64,000 nt of DNA, from contig CAJNOJ010000308.1 in assembly GCA_905250025.1 (NCBI GenBank), positions 52,088 to 116,087 on the forward strand, in the 5' to 3' direction. Position numbers and translations under genes: made by a program. This document shows, one piece after another, positions 23,201-36,113 of this stretch. Source of the stretch: Adineta ricciae (taxonomy: Eukaryota; Rotifera; Eurotatoria; Adinetida; Adinetidae). Below the pieces are notes generated by a model that was not told where the DNA came from, did no database searches, and saw only the letters and a list, made by a program, of their open reading frames with translations. How positions within the stretch are numbered: position 1 is the first letter of the stretch; every line of letters starts with the position of its first letter.

Positions 23201-24298
23201 TTACCAGTTAGCTCCATTTCGATCACGATTGAAACCTACAAAGTTCTGATTGTATAAGATGGACCAAAGACTTGCATAACTCGAAATAACGAGCTTCTCC
23301 TCGACAAATTCGATTTTTGGTTCGTTCTTTGCTCGACGATAAGCAGTTAAAGCTAAACTCAAACAAAATATATCTATTCAATCCGTAAGTCCCTTCTTTT
23401 CTTACCCATATCAAACGATTGAATAAATTCATCACAATTGTAATACGTTGTTTCACGTTCGTTATCATTGTACGCTAAATGATGAGATACAAAGATATGC
23501 ATATTCGTTTGGGCAGCTGGATTCCATCGTGTAAAAAATGATGGCTCATCTCCATGAATAATTTTCACTCCACCGTACGCATATTCACTAATAAATGATA
23601 ACAAGAAGATCATATCTCGATAGGCCAAGCAGAGACAGTAAGGATTGCGCTTACCTCATCATAGAGTTGTCCGGATGAGCACATTGACCGTATGAAACAG
23701 CACGAATATCATCAAAACGGATTGTTTGACTATAAATGATAAATTCTTTGATGAAATTGTATCGAACAATAAGAATGTGATTGTCGTTGAGAATGACAAT
23801 TACTTCGCGATGTAAATCCCAATGATCAATACTAAAATCGATCGAATTGAATCGAATGATTTATTGCAAATGACTTACTCGATCAATAACCATGATCTTT
23901 TTAGCAGATCATCTCGATACTCAGGTGTAAAATCCGTTTGAGGAAAGAATCCCCGATGAATATTCATAAGTGCTTTTTCAAATCCTTGATCCTAAATGTG
24001 AGAAAAGTATCATGAAACGTAAGAAGATCTTTAAAATAATTAAACTCACTCGATAGGAGAAGAATCTTGACGCATGGTAATCGAAACATGAAATGCGTCC
24101 ATCGAGATTGTTAACTGAAGATCGACTAGTTGTAGATCGGGTCGTTCGAGCTGATTGAGGTCTTGCTTTACGATCGAATTGCATCGGAGGAAGGATGTCA
24201 TCATCAATAACATGTTCACCGGGATCGTTTGGATCCGCTACGTACGATGGATTATGAATACTCAATTGCTCAATTGTCGTTACGCCAGGAGTTGTCAT
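23201..24298 (-). CDS. TPRG1L: TPRG1-like (hSac2-domain) protein
   Basis: Predicted 290 residues in five exons: 24298-24050, 23991-23879, 23831-23655, 23587-23406 and 23352-23201. The first 70 residues are disordered and Ser/Arg/Thr-rich. The hSac2-type domain follows: LLIDIDHWDLHREVIVILND, then VRYNFIKEFIIYSQTIRFDDI, AVSYGQCAHPDNSMM, GGVKIIHGDEPSFFTRWNP and a final ALTAYRRAK...VISSYASLW region. TPRG1L (Mover) is a vertebrate presynaptic vesicle-associated protein; p63-regulated TPRG1 is its paralogue. Function in this organism is inferred only from the domain. It lies tail-to-tail with SS18L2 and head-to-head with the multicopper oxidase. Confidence 0.85.
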
Positions 24299-25170
24299 AG
24301 TTGCTTTTATTCAACAGAAAAATTTTTACTTTCGAATCAATCACAGCCGGCTGTATTTATAGAGGAAAGAGAAAAAAATCGCAAATAAATAACTTGTTGA
24401 CAGAAAAAGAAAAATTAACATTGAAAACGAGAATAAAAAAAAAGAAAGTCTTTTTTTCACGTCGTACCGGTGTTTCACTCATACTGAGTCAGACTGAGAA
24501 GGTCTTTCTCTTTTTTTTCTCGTTGTTATTCTTTCTGCCATATATAGACTGACGGGTGAAGAAAAAAACGTCATCAATTGCGTGGGATATCGCACTCAGA
24601 TCCTCCGATGTGCTTTAAAAAGAATTCACTCTTCGTGAACTTGGATGTATGAATACAACTATTTACATTTTCTGTTGAAAGAAAACGAATAAACAGACAT
24701 CTATAGAATAAATATATGACTATTTGCTTGATTTGTCCAACTTAATCATAACACAAAAATGACTAGTCATTCATGTCTAGTAGAACGAATGAATGAAATC
24801 GATCTGTTCGATTCACGCAATGTTGGACGGCATAGAACAATGAATAGTAACAGATCTTTCAGTGAAATTGAACACTAAAGTTTGGGCTAGCTTTTCGATT
24901 ATGATGACTCTTGTCTGATAAAATGACGTTTGTTACAAGTGGATAATTTGTGCTGAAACCTTTGCTTTCAATTGTGTATTCGTTGAAAGTGAATTCTAAA
25001 TCCCAATCTTAATTTTCAAATATCAGTCATTTAGAAATAGATTTTGTTCAGGATTTATCTCATTTTTAGATATAATCTTCTTTTTAAAAGAGGCAATACT
25101 CGATTTATAGCTTGGTGATGATAGCCACGAATCATTAAGCAATCACCTTCGTAATTTGTGTAAATATAAA
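24299..25170. other. Divergent promoter region TPRG1L/multicopper oxidase
   Basis: 872 bases between two start codons on opposite strands. Proximal to TPRG1L there are purine-rich and T-rich runs (24360-24540); the rest is AT-rich. No further gene seen. Confidence 0.45.
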
Positions 25171-26820
25171 ATGGTTTTGATGTATGCTTCTTTACTGATA
25201 TTATCTTTGACAACCTCCTTTGTTGTTGCTGATCGTCGAGTTGAATACTATTTAAATGTTTCTTATGCAAAAAATTCTTCTTCTGCTGTTTATATCAATA
25301 ATCAAATTCCTGGTCCATTAATTCAAGCTGAACTCAATGATATTCTCATTGTTCATGTAACCAATTACTTACCGGCACATGAACGATTGACTATGCATTT
25401 TCATGGTATGTACGTTCGACAAACTCCACAAATGGATGGAGTCGCTTATATAACTCAAATGCCGATCGAAAGTCAAAGCTCATTCACTTATGTTCTTCGC
25501 GCTTATCCAGCTGGTACGTATTTTTATCATTCGCACGCTGGCCTGCAATCGGTTACTGCATTTGGTGCTCTAATTATACATGATAGACAAAGACCTTGGA
25601 ATGCTTCGGAAATCCCGTTAGGTCCGTTACTTTTCTCTGATTGTTGGGAAAAACCTGATCGGCTAACACAAGAACAGAATCTTCTCGCATCACCATTCAT
25701 TTGGCAAGGTGAACCAACGTATTTGTTAATCAATGGCAAAACTGATCTTACGTTAACGTTGGATCCGAATAGAAAGTACCTTCTACGATTAATTGGTTCA
25801 ACTACATTGTCGACAGTTGTCTTCGGTATCGACGAACATCCGATGACAGTTGTTGAAGTCGACGGAACGCTGATTGAGCCGAAAGAAAATGTGAAATCGA
25901 TTGAACTTTCGTCTGGACAACGATACGCGGTGATGATCGAAACAAATCATCGATCAAGAGGAGTTTTTGTCATGCGATTAGCAATACGATGGAGAACACT
26001 TCTAACTGGCTCGAGGTAAATCATCAGTTAATCAATCGATGCATAAATTTTTGGATTGACATGCCATTCTGCTTTTAGTTGTTCGGCTATTCTGCGTTAC
26101 AGCACGTATATCAATGATAAAAGCGACCCATCTTCTCTTCCGTTACCAATCTTAGCCAATGAAGAAGAATTGCGTTCATTTTCCTTTCAAAATCCTTTTA
26201 AAACATTACTAATTAATGATCGTATGCCAAAACGAACGGCTGATCAAGAACTTTTTCTCTATAACTATCAATCTCGTACTAAAAATGGTTTAGGCATGCG
26301 ATGGTTCACCAATAATGCAACATTAGATAAATTACGCTTAATAAATCTAACACAGCCATTGATTTATGATGCTTATAATGGTATTGAAGATAATTTTCCA
26401 CACGATGTCACATACTCGATCAAACAAAATCAACTAGTTGACATTGTACTTCAAAATACTGTCGCTACTAACGGTGTTTGCGAAACGCATCCATTTCATT
26501 TGCATGGTCACAAGTTCTGGATCCATTCCCAAGGTAGAGGAATGTATAATTCATCGATGAAACAAACTCCAGATAGTGCCAATCCAATCTTGCGTGATTC
26601 GCTAACACTCTATGCATCTTCGTATGATTATTTGACACCGAACCGATCGGCATTGAATTATTTAAAAGCATGTGGTTGGATCAAATTACGTTTTATTGCA
26701 GATAACCCTGGCTTATGGTTATTACACTGTCACATAGGTTCACATTTCTACATGGGCATGAATATCTTATTAAAAGAAGATATAGAACATTTATCGATGA
26801 ATTTCCTTTCACAAAATTGA
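25171..26820 (+). CDS. Secreted multicopper oxidase (ascorbate oxidase/laccase type)
   Basis: Predicted 528 residues in two exons (25171-26015, 26079-26820). A signal peptide is clear (MVLMYASLLILSLTTSFVVA). The four copper motifs are present: HFHG (76-79), HSHAG (120-124), HPFHLHGH (about 419-426) and HCHIGSHFYMGM (about 498-509), giving type 1, 2 and 3 copper ligands including the axial Met. Cupredoxin 1 has the family's YINNQIPGPLI. Cupredoxin 2 has SPFIWQGEPTYLLINGK, close to the WxGEPxxLLINGR pattern of plant-type ascorbate oxidases. Such enzymes oxidise phenols, ascorbate or metal ions with reduction of oxygen to water; the substrate is not readable. Several N-glycosylation sites occur. 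The ATG is used rather than an upstream TTG. A non-animal origin is possible. Confidence 0.92.
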
Positions 26821-27550
26821 ATACAATTTCTAATGTGTTCTGAATATCAAATATAAATCCTTTCTTTTTTTTGGAATTAAATTAAAAATTAAAGAGGGCA
26901 TATCACGTCAGACAAGATCAGATTCTTTGTCGAATAATTAGTCTCCTATTCATATTCCATCTAAGTAAATAGTTTCGAGTGGTTCTCTTGCATGCTATCT
27001 CTCTCGTTTTCCCTCTCTCTCTCTCTCATTCTACCCTTACCATGCTGATGTCTGTTTAATACGCACAATTATGTTGAAGCACAGAGAAGAAAAAAACAAG
27101 AAACTGTGATGTTCTTTGCGCTTACTTTCTTGAAAAGAAACATCATTTTCTTCTTAGTTACTGAAAAAGGAGAAAGACAGAGATAGAGAGAGAGCGGGAG
27201 AAAGAATGAAAGAAAAGATGCAATAGGAGCAGAAACTTTCCCTTAAAGCCTCATCAAAAGAACTAGTTTGATTAAGATAAAAAAAGAAGAACATTCTCGA
27301 CATATTTTCTTTGGTGATTCCTTTTCAGCTGAACCTTTTCTGCTAATATTTGTGCAAAGACTTGCTTAGTTTATCTAACTAAGAAACACTTTTACTCCGA
27401 GAAAGTTCGTCATTCTTTCACATCGTACTTCTTGATTTGATTATGTTCATTCAGATTAACTGAGATTGAGAATTCAATTGTATTACTGATACAACATCAT
27501 GCTAGATTTCTAAGTGAATATCTGTTGACAAGATACAGAAATCATTTTCA
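26821..27550. other. Intergenic region with CT/GA tracts
   Basis: About 730 bases. Contains a (CT)n-rich tract near 27000-27030 and a (GA)n-rich tract near 27170-27215, which could pair as an imperfect inverted arrangement. Otherwise AT-rich. Includes the promoter of the G-gamma gene. Confidence 0.45.
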
Positions 27551-27917
27551 ATGGCGGCTCAACAAGCAAACGTTACTGGTAATAACCAAGTTGCAGCATC
27601 ACATCGTGTTACTGACACGTTTTCTTCATCTCGATCCTATGCGCCTGAATGTAAGTCTATGAAAGAATGAGATCTGGTGAGAAGATCGACATTCGAATTT
27701 TCATTTAGATCAAGTACAAACTGTTTACACAACCCAACGGCGTTTGTGCGAACATTTACGTGAAGAGGCAAGACGTGAACGTACCAAAGTGTCGGTTGTT
27801 TGCAAAGATCTCGTTCGATATGTAACCGATCATCAATCGAATGATGTTCTTGTTGTCGGTTTTCAATCGCCGAAAGACAATCCCTTTCGTGATAAACAGC
27901 AGTGTTCATTACTTTAA
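27551..27917 (+). CDS. Heterotrimeric G-protein gamma subunit
   Basis: Predicted 102 residues in two exons (27551-27650, 27709-27917; phase 1 intron of 58 bases). The GGL-like helix (RRLCEHLREEARRERTKVSVVCKDLVRY) is followed by DNPFRDKQQCSLL. The NPF and the terminal CaaX box (CSLL, predicted geranylgeranylation because it ends in Leu) are the hallmark of G-gamma. Its partner would be G-beta at the inner face of the plasma membrane. It is longer than the usual 65-75 residues because of a Ser/Thr-rich N-terminal extension of about 33 residues encoded by exon 1. Another open frame starts 31 bases after the stop. Confidence 0.87.
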
Positions 27918-27948
27918 ATGCGCGCGATTTCACTATCATTCGCAAACA

Positions 27949-28287
27949 ATGAACATGACAGTACCAACAATAAAACGATTACATTACTCTTTAGTATCCA
28001 AAACTCATTCGAACTCTTCTTCTTCTTCTTCTTCTCCTCAAACTCCTTTGCTTGTCAAGCCACAATCGATTATTCTTGCAGAGAAATATCTCTATTTGCT
28101 ACAAATCATTCGAGACATGCGTTATGATATTCGTCGTTCGTATGCTGGAAGTCGGACAAGTATGGAAAATCTACGAAAACGCGTTGGAAAAGCCAAGACA
28201 ATCGTTTTGGAATGTAAAGATCTCTGCACAAGACGAGAATATGATCATTGTCAAATATTAATGCAATATCCATCGACTACAAAATAG
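27949..28287 (+). CDS. Hypothetical 112-residue ORF directly behind G-gamma
   Basis: Open frame with ATG at 27949, only 31 bases past the G-gamma stop. A Ser run (encoded by TCT/TCC repeats around 28015-28035) precedes a helical, charged region (AEKYLYLLQIIRDMRY, then RKRVGKAKTIVLECKDL). I do not recognise it. There is no space for an independent promoter, so it would be a second cistron, part of the G-gamma 3' region, or an alternative 3' exon. A good acceptor (ttactctttag, ending 27994) joins in frame to the phase-1 donor at 27650. AATAAA signals lie at 27969-27974 and 28359-28364. Coding status is uncertain. Confidence 0.45.
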   Translation: MNMTVPTIKRLHYSLVSKTHSNSSSSSSSPQTPLLVKPQSIILAEKYLYLLQIIRDMRYDIRRSYAGSRTSMENLRKRVGKAKTIVLECKDLCTRREYDHCQILMQYPSTTK

Positions 28288-29186
28288 TCCACCATGTCCA
28301 TTTGTCTGAATTTTCGTTTTGAATTTTTCATTTCTGTATTGTTTAGTTGAATTTCTTGAATAAAAGTTGTAGCTTTGAATTTGTCAAATCAATAGAGTTC
28401 TTTCGGATATTGATTTGAGCCTATCGAATGTGATTGTTGGATGGTCGAAGTAGGAAACTTGAGTACTTTTCTTTGTTCGTGTCAACTGTGGAAAGACTGT
28501 TTCATCTTGCTTGTTTCATCATATTCAATTGATATATAATAAGATCTGACGTTGATACACAATAGCTTTTTGATTAGCTATTTAGTTCATCATTTTTATG
28601 AATTCCTTGGCAAATGAATTGCAGCTTGAGTCAAAACAATGTCGCAGCAGTACCTTAACAATTAGTCATTGGTAATTAGAGCATATCATCGCGTGATTCA
28701 TGATCGTTCACAATATACTGATAATACAAGAGTATAGTAGCGAATTTTCTTTGAAGATTTGTCAGAGAAATGCACTGGTTTTGCCTATAGAGTACTACTA
28801 TTTAAGCACTAATTGTACCTATTTGACCTGTCATGATTTTTGTGAAATTGAAAAATTGATTGATTACCACAATTCTCTTTATAAAAAAAAAACTCGAATG
28901 TTTTATAGGTACGCAAGTATTTTCTAGAACATAAGCAATAATAGAAGTCACCTGATTTGATTTATATAGTCTTTTGTTTATGCTGTCAACATTCGATACG
29001 ACGGCTTCATCGTGATACGTCGTTTGAATCAAGGTGAGCATTTGATGTATTACACCAAATAAATAGCGGTAAGACCCATCAATATACTGAGAGCATTCAT
29101 GGAGAACGCTCTGAAATTTACTCATATATATATATAGTCAGTCAGATTGACTATTCAAACACAGCGTATACGAAAGGATAGTGGCA
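28288..29186. other. Intergenic region upstream of SLC10-like gene
   Basis: About 900 AT-rich bases with the AATAAA at 28359-28364 and a short (AT)n run near 29125-29136 just upstream of the transporter start. No coding features supported. Confidence 0.45.
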
Positions 29187-30792
29187 ATGGTTCGACTCAT
29201 CTTCCTCGTCATTTTTCTTACTTGTATTTTTCTATCACAATGTCAACATGAATCGATTGCTTCCCTCAAAACAGCTCTGTGTACCAATGATGTTCGGAAG
29301 ATCCCATTGTTTGCAACACAAGACATACACAAAACATTCGATCGAGCTCATCTACGAGCACTAAACATCCGTGTTATTCATATCTCAACATCTATCAATG
29401 ATCGAAAAGTAGCAACATTTGACAAAGATCGTCATTACATTGATAACATAATTCATATATTAAATAACGCACAAAGTAAATAAACATTAACTTTTGATTT
29501 ATTTTCCGTTTTTTATATGTATATTGTATTGATAGCATCGGTGAATGATTCAACTATAAGTTATACTTTAAAAGTACATGCGAAGTATATCAACCGAACC
29601 TTGATTCATTATTCTATACGAATGATCGATGATGAAAACCGTATTTTCCGTATCAACTGTTCCGATGTAATATTAATTACTGGACCCACTCGTGTAATTG
29701 ACAAGGTTTTCAAAGGAGTTGTTCCATTCATTATTACATTTATATCAATTCAAATGGGAATTTTATTAGATCTTGGAGTCTTGAAAGAGTTGATTCGTCG
29801 ACCGATACAAATTCTGATAGGTTTCGTCTGCCAATACGGTCTCATGCCATTGATTGCTTTTAGTATAACTAAACTCTTTCGTTACGAATCTCTCTATGGC
29901 TTAGGCCTATTTGTTGTTGGATGTTGTCCAGGTGGCTGGGCGTCGAATCAATGGACAGTACTATTTGATGGTGATTTGAATTTGTCTGTGTTTATGTCCT
30001 TTTCATCGACGGTGGCTTCATTTTTTATGATGCCTTTCTGGCTGTACACACTTGGAGAACATGCCTATCTGCGTGATTTGAAAATTCGCATTCCATTTGC
30101 AAACCTAACGCGATCGCTATTGACAATTATTGGTCCTCTTGGAATAGGAATGCTTGTAGTTCACTGTTGTCCGAAAATCAAACCAATCGTTACACGCATT
30201 GTCAAACCGATGTTGTTTATCTTAATCCTTTATTTCTTTGTCTTCGGTGCTTTTGTTAACTTTTATCTTTTTCGACACATCAATTTACGAATTGCACTGT
30301 CAGCACCTCTTCTACCCTGGTTAGGTTTTATATTAGGTGGTATATTCGCTTGGATTTTTAGACAAGACTGGTCACGAATAAAGACGGTTGGAATCGAAAC
30401 AGGTAAACTACCGAAAACTCAACGTTTTTGTCTTCTATTCTTTCTTTTTCGCATCGTGAGGTATTCAAAATGTTGGTATTGCATTCATGGTTTTACTCTA
30501 TTCATTTCCAGCACCAGAAAATACCCAAGCGTCTGTTATTCCTCTTATTGTTGCTTATCTATCAGCTCAACCGTTTTATCTGATTCTCCTCGGTCGATTT
30601 ATATATCGGAAATGTCAGAAACCGGAAAACCCTGTTCGCTACGTATCTGACGATACCCTCAGCAAAACCACTCGACGGTTAAGCGAAGAAGGATCCGAGA
30701 TCCTCGATACTTCATCTCCAAAACGCAAACCATCCATTATAGTACCAGTCGCCGGTATAGCTGCTGACTCTGAACCATTAGATGCTTCATAA
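29187..30792 (+). CDS. SLC10-family (bile acid:sodium symporter-like) transporter
   Basis: Predicted 495 residues in three exons (29187-29475, 29536-30402, 30461-30792). A signal-like hydrophobic N-terminus (LIFLVIFLTCIFLSQC) is followed by an extracellular domain of about 150 residues. The SBF membrane domain then has about nine hydrophobic helices. Family signatures are visible: GCCPGGWASNQWTVLFDGDL in the first crossover region and ETGIQNVGIA in the second, the unwound helix motifs that bind Na+ and substrate. The large N-terminal ectodomain is like SLC10A3/A5-type members rather than the compact NTCP or ASBT. The C-terminal tail of about 85 residues is cytosolic and Ser-rich. The substrate cannot be assigned. 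It is convergent with the exchanger gene, 190 bases away. Confidence 0.88.
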
Positions 30793-30982
30793 AAATCGTT
30801 TACCTAATTTGCACCGTTCTGTTCTATTATTCTTATTATTTTATGTGTAAAAATAAGACAATAAACAAAGAGAGAAAGTGAGAGAGAAAAATAAATTATA
30901 TGCCGACATATGAAAAAAGAAGAAGACGAAGAAAAACACCCACATACACTTGCGTGCATTCGACGGAAAGACATGAATGTTT

Positions 30983-33900
30983 TTAAACATTAATATGACA
31001 ATAGTTTTCAAGGCCACTCAATACCAGATAAACAATCCAGAGTAATATGAATAAAGAACTAGAAATAAGTCGAAATTTCAATGGGCCGCCTAATTCCCCA
31101 CCGCCGAAAACTTTCAAACGTCTTAGCATTAGGATAATGACAGCAATAACCGCAAACGAACAAAACAAAGTCACACTGAATGCTATTGAACCCTCTTTCA
31201 CTTCGAATTTCGTCTGTTTAAAATAATGATACCATGCTGACATAGCCCATGGTAAACCAATACCCAAGAAAACATTGACCGCATTCGAACCATTGACATT
31301 TCCAACAGAACTATCAGCATATTTATCATGTTCAGCAGCTACTTTTGACGCAAACGTATCTAATAAAGAATTGAATTCGTTCCTTTCCATAATCGATTCT
31401 TTTTTTCTAATTGTTACCTGGCAACGACGTTCCTAATGCAACAAAAGCAATAGCTGTCATCGTATCTGTCAGCCCAACTGTACATCCAAACTAGAAAGAA
31501 CAATAACAAGTTATGTCGAGGGAGAATAATAACAAATAGAATAATTATGATTTTTTACATGTGCGGCTAAATCACCAATAATAGCAGTTAACCCTCCGAT
31601 AATCAAAATTGATACACAAAAACAAACCCAACCACCGGCAATACCTATTTACCAAAAGAATTTCTCATTTGTTATTCTTCCCTGTTTTTTCGAAGAAAGA
31701 AAACCGAGTTTACTCACTAGTTGGCGGAACAAAAGCAAATAAAAACTTCCAGAAAAAGGTTATGAAATGTATTATATAATCTTTGCATGTTGGAGGCTCT
31801 TCTTTATCACTTTTCGAATCGCCTGTTCCCTCCTCATCGTCATCGTCATCTTCTTCTAGAACAAAACGAATCCATTATATTCATTTGCTTTTCTCTCTGG
31901 TTCGACAATACCTTTAGGATTGAACGCTTGTTTGAATTGCTCGATCCAACTCGATGTTCCAACCACAATAGCTGTATTCGCTTTATATAACGCTTTATCA
32001 ACAGCATTCTAGCAAAATATAATCGAAATAGAATCGAATGCAATCGAAATCATCGTTTTTCTACTTTGAATTCTTTGCTTTCGCGGATACGGACACGTAT
32101 AGAATGTTTATCGCCTAATTTCGGTTTGCCTAACTCGGCAATCAACCGTTCTTCTTCGGTGATTTCTATTCGAAATGAAAAATCGAAAGATGTTTACGAA
32201 GTCGAATTCGAAACAATAATCACATGCCTGATTTCGCATTTTCTGATTCGTCTGTGATCAATATTGGCTCCTCTAGCCAAATAAGAAATGTTTCATTACG
32301 TTGATATTGATCACGATCGATAATTTCAATTGTTATTGTTTTTCTAAAGAACAACGCAGAAAAGGATGTTTATACATTTATCTTTTTCCGACGAAGAGAG
32401 AGAGGGGCGAGGGGGGGGGGGGGGGGCAAAAACGCTTATTTTCTTAACGAGCAAAAACTCAAAAGAAAAGGAAAACTCGATTTGTCCTCTGGCGACCAGG
32501 CAATTAGTTGATTGTCGTTCGCGGAACACCGATTTTATTGACATAATATTTACCAGACATGCAAATCGGATTACCAACTGCACATCTCTTCGAAGCAATC
32601 TATTTATACATACTCGTTTTCATTATTTTCGAATATCACTTCACCAGCATTGGCAATATAGTCTCGTTCATGGACAGCTGTTTCATCTTCAGTTTTGAAT
32701 GGTATACGGACACGACCACGGGCACCAGATGTCCGCAGAACTTTGATTTCAACTTGACGATCAGATTCAATTACAGTTTTTTCGTCCTCTTCAAAAACAA
32801 ACATGCCAGCATGATCGTCGTCGATGATCATCACCACTGCTGATGATGGTTCGACTAATTGAACACTTTTATCAAATGAACCAGGAGTTAAACGACCTTG
32901 ATTGTCTTTGATTCTCAGATTACTTAGTTTAACAGAGAAATGCTCATCTAAAGGAGAGAAGATCTGGTTACAGAGAGAAACTAGATTGATGTGATCGACT
33001 GACCTTCTTCAAAGATGTCATCGTCAATAATTCTGATTTGAATTTCTTTATGTGTCTCTAGCGGATAAAAGATGATAGTTCCTTCCGCAGGTTCATAATC
33101 TGCTCCGTGTGTTGCTGTTCCATCTTCTGTTGAGTAGTCGACATAGACTGTATTTCGTAAATTTCCGTCACTACGTAGAACGTATAATGTCACATAGCCC
33201 GCACTTTCTAACACTGTGTAGTGATTGGGTTCGAATCGTATTTTACTGATATGTGACGTTGGATCGTGTATCAATTGTTCTTTCTCGGTAAGAGCTAACT
33301 CATCTGGTTCATTTAGTTTTTCTAAGAATTTCTTTTTCAAATTTCCACCACCGCCACCTAAACGTTTAGTGGCTTGTATACGATAGTATGCTGAAAAGGA
33401 AAGAGAACGAGAAGTTGTTTTTCGTAAGAAATAAGACAGTTACCTCGAGATTTTGGTACACGATTCATCATTTCAAGAGCAGCCATATCATTCAATGTAT
33501 GCATATCATGATTAGGATACTGTTTACGCAATTGTCGCCAAATATCGATGAATTCTTGTCTTCGCTGTGCTTCAATATGATCAGCAATAGAATTATCATC
33601 AATGCCAGTCGTTGTACTGCCTAGTTGATCGAACACTCCACCTGAGATAGACTTTTGTGTGGAAGATGATTTTCTACCATGAACATCGTTGAAAATTGCA
33701 GGCGCCGATGATTTGATTCCATTATCAATCATCGTCCTTTGTTCACTATCATCCATATTAGTTGAAGCATCTAAGGTAAGAGGTAACGGTGTTGTCGAGT
33801 GATTCTCCAATTGTAAAACTTGTTTTTGTGATGTAATACGTATGCGAATGAATTGACCGACTTTCGTATCTACGATGTACGCTGAGAAAACAGTCAATGG

Positions 33901-34602
33901 AAAAAATAAGAATGTCAGTGTGCCTTCCCACACTTCGATGTAACCCGGAGAAATCTTCGCGACAATTGCCCATAGCCATATATAGGCAAAGATTGACCAA
34001 GCAGTCGTGACGAAAAAAACGCGTTGATGACGTATACGACGAACTTCACCGGTAGGTATACAGACAATACATATAGCAATAATAACAAATAAGTTGAATG
34101 CTGCAGATCCAACAATCGTACCGGGACCAAGATCTCCACTTTGAAAGTTTCTACCAACGACTTCAATAATGGAGAGAAGGATTTCTGGCGCAGATGAACC
34201 CAAGGCCATTAGCGTTAGATTTGATACTGTTTCGTTCCAAATGGATACTGTTGTTACGGACACTGTTCCATCGGCATTCTTCTTTCGAATTTCACGTTTC
34301 TGCGATGTTATAACTTCAATGGATGCCATGAAACGATCTGATATAATAGCTACGCCAATAAATAAATAAATAAGTGCTAGCAGATATATAATAGCACGAG
34401 AGACTTTATCACCAGTAGATATTCCAACTTGAGGATGCCAAAGAGGAATTATCAGACCATCCCGTGCACAATTCGTATGATTCTTTGAGCACTTATTTTC
34501 GGACGATGAACTATTCACTTGAATAGGTATCGATGCTCCGTACGCAAGATTGACTACGACGAATAAAGTTACTAGGAATACTATATGACAATACGAATGC
34601 AT
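30983..34602 (-). CDS. SLC8: Na+/Ca2+ exchanger (NCX)
   Basis: Plasma-membrane antiporter exporting one Ca2+ for three Na+. Predicted 955 residues in ten exons: 34602-33444, 33390-33004, 32947-32614, 32343-32228, 32165-32065, 32008-31912, 31855-31718, 31644-31559, 31490-31418 and 31358/9-30983. A signal peptide and five N-terminal helices carry alpha-1 repeat LTLMALGSSAPE (about 129-140). The cytosolic loop holds two Calx-beta domains (STEDGTATHGADYEPAEGTI; then KTEDETAVHERDYIANAGEV). Each ends in an acidic Ca2+-binding segment (IIDDDIFEEDE, IIDRDQYQRNE). The C-terminal helices carry alpha-2 repeat GTSLPDTFASK and VGNVNGSNAVNVFLGIGLPW. The ATG before the signal peptide was chosen over a longer upstream frame. 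Intron 4 appears to use a GC donor (see findings). Length is normal for the family. Confidence 0.96.
32411..32426. repeat. Run of 16 G inside exchanger intron 3
   Basis: Homopolymer of 16 guanines on the plus strand, flanked by GA-rich sequence, within the intron between exons 3 and 4 of the exchanger gene. The intron would carry C16 in the transcript. Such runs are rare in this AT-rich DNA. Confidence 0.9.
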
Positions 34603-36082
34603 TATGAATGAAGTAAAGTAGAAGACTGTTCGGCTCACATCCTTAAAAAGAAATATGCAAAAGTATGATTTTAATATCGATAATGAATTGGAAATAATAG
34701 AATACAAAATTCAATAGTCAAAGTCATTTGGTTGTGCTTCTCGAATTCCACAACATCAACAAAAGGAAATATATTTTCATCCGGAACAATGACAACTAGA
34801 TTGTCGACGGTGAATACTGAGCGAAAGAGAAAAGGAAACGAGAAAACATAAAGAAAAGAAAATCAGACGGTAGTGTGCGGTAGTGAGAGCAACAAATCGA
34901 GAATTCAATCAGCAAACATCATCAACAATGCCACTCTATTGCCACTCAATTGATTTGGTTAGAAAGCGCACTCATACACTCCAAGATCTAGCTGAAAACT
35001 CAAAACAAGCACAGCACTTACCTCTTCGCCTTCTCTTTTCCTGTATCGAGTCTAGCTGTCATTTAGCCATTCACATTTCGCGATTTATTTACTCATTTAC
35101 TGTTCATTGGGGATTATCTTATTGCCTACACTTCCTCTTCGCACTGTTTTTATTCATCTAAATATTCATCGATTATCAACGATGTGTGCAAATTAGAAAA
35201 GATGCAAGAAATTGACAAATAACTTTCGCTAGCGAAATTGACTCAAGTAATCGGAAAAAAGTCTTTGAATAATCGTATACACATATACTTATCAGTATAA
35301 AATACAGGACTAATCTTATAAAGCTTACGTATTCTGTGTAATGTCATCGAAAACAGCAAAAACAAGAAATGTGATGTTCTTATACTAGTAGTAACAACAG
35401 TTATCTTCCAGATTGGTTAGCAATGCAAAATTGTAAGATGCTGATAACAACAACAACAAGACAAAACAACATAGCTGATGATAATAATAATAATGATGAT
35501 GATGATGGTAACAGGCACAAGATTCAACGAAGAAGGAGACAGAGAGGAGAGGAAGAAGAACGGAAAGACACACTCTCTATCGTTTTTATCTTCAAGATAT
35601 TTTGAAGATAGAGACCAGAGGCAAAGCAGAGATGGAGCATAGTCGCATTTTCTTCTAAATGTCGGAATAATATCAATCGACAAGGGAACAATTTTTCCTG
35701 CTGTTTCTACTCCTGTCTGATGGTGGATTCCAAACGAACATCTTATTGCCGTGCCATATAACGAGCATGATCTATATGCCAGTCTACCATCAAACGCATC
35801 GACTGAATTGCATAGCAGCAGTATAGGAAACGATCTTATCCGTAGATATCGACAAGCAGAGCGAGAAGATGACGATGAAGCTGAAGAGAGAAAGAAATGG
35901 AGGCGATAGTTCGGTTTTAGAAAGGCAGAAGCGAGAGAGAGAGAGACAGAAAACGAGAGCGATGCGAAAAGAAAATTGTCGTCTTCAATCAATATTTGTT
36001 GGTTGTGCGCGCATGCTGCGTGTCTTTTGCTACTACTGGTGACGATGATGGTTTTTAAAATAATGCAACGCAAAAGGTTCTT

Positions 36083-36113
<31 letters not shown>

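Noticed and set aside
26990-27220. CT and GA tracts as the ends of a small mobile element
   Set aside because: They are simple microsatellites; no target-site duplication or element core could be recognised.
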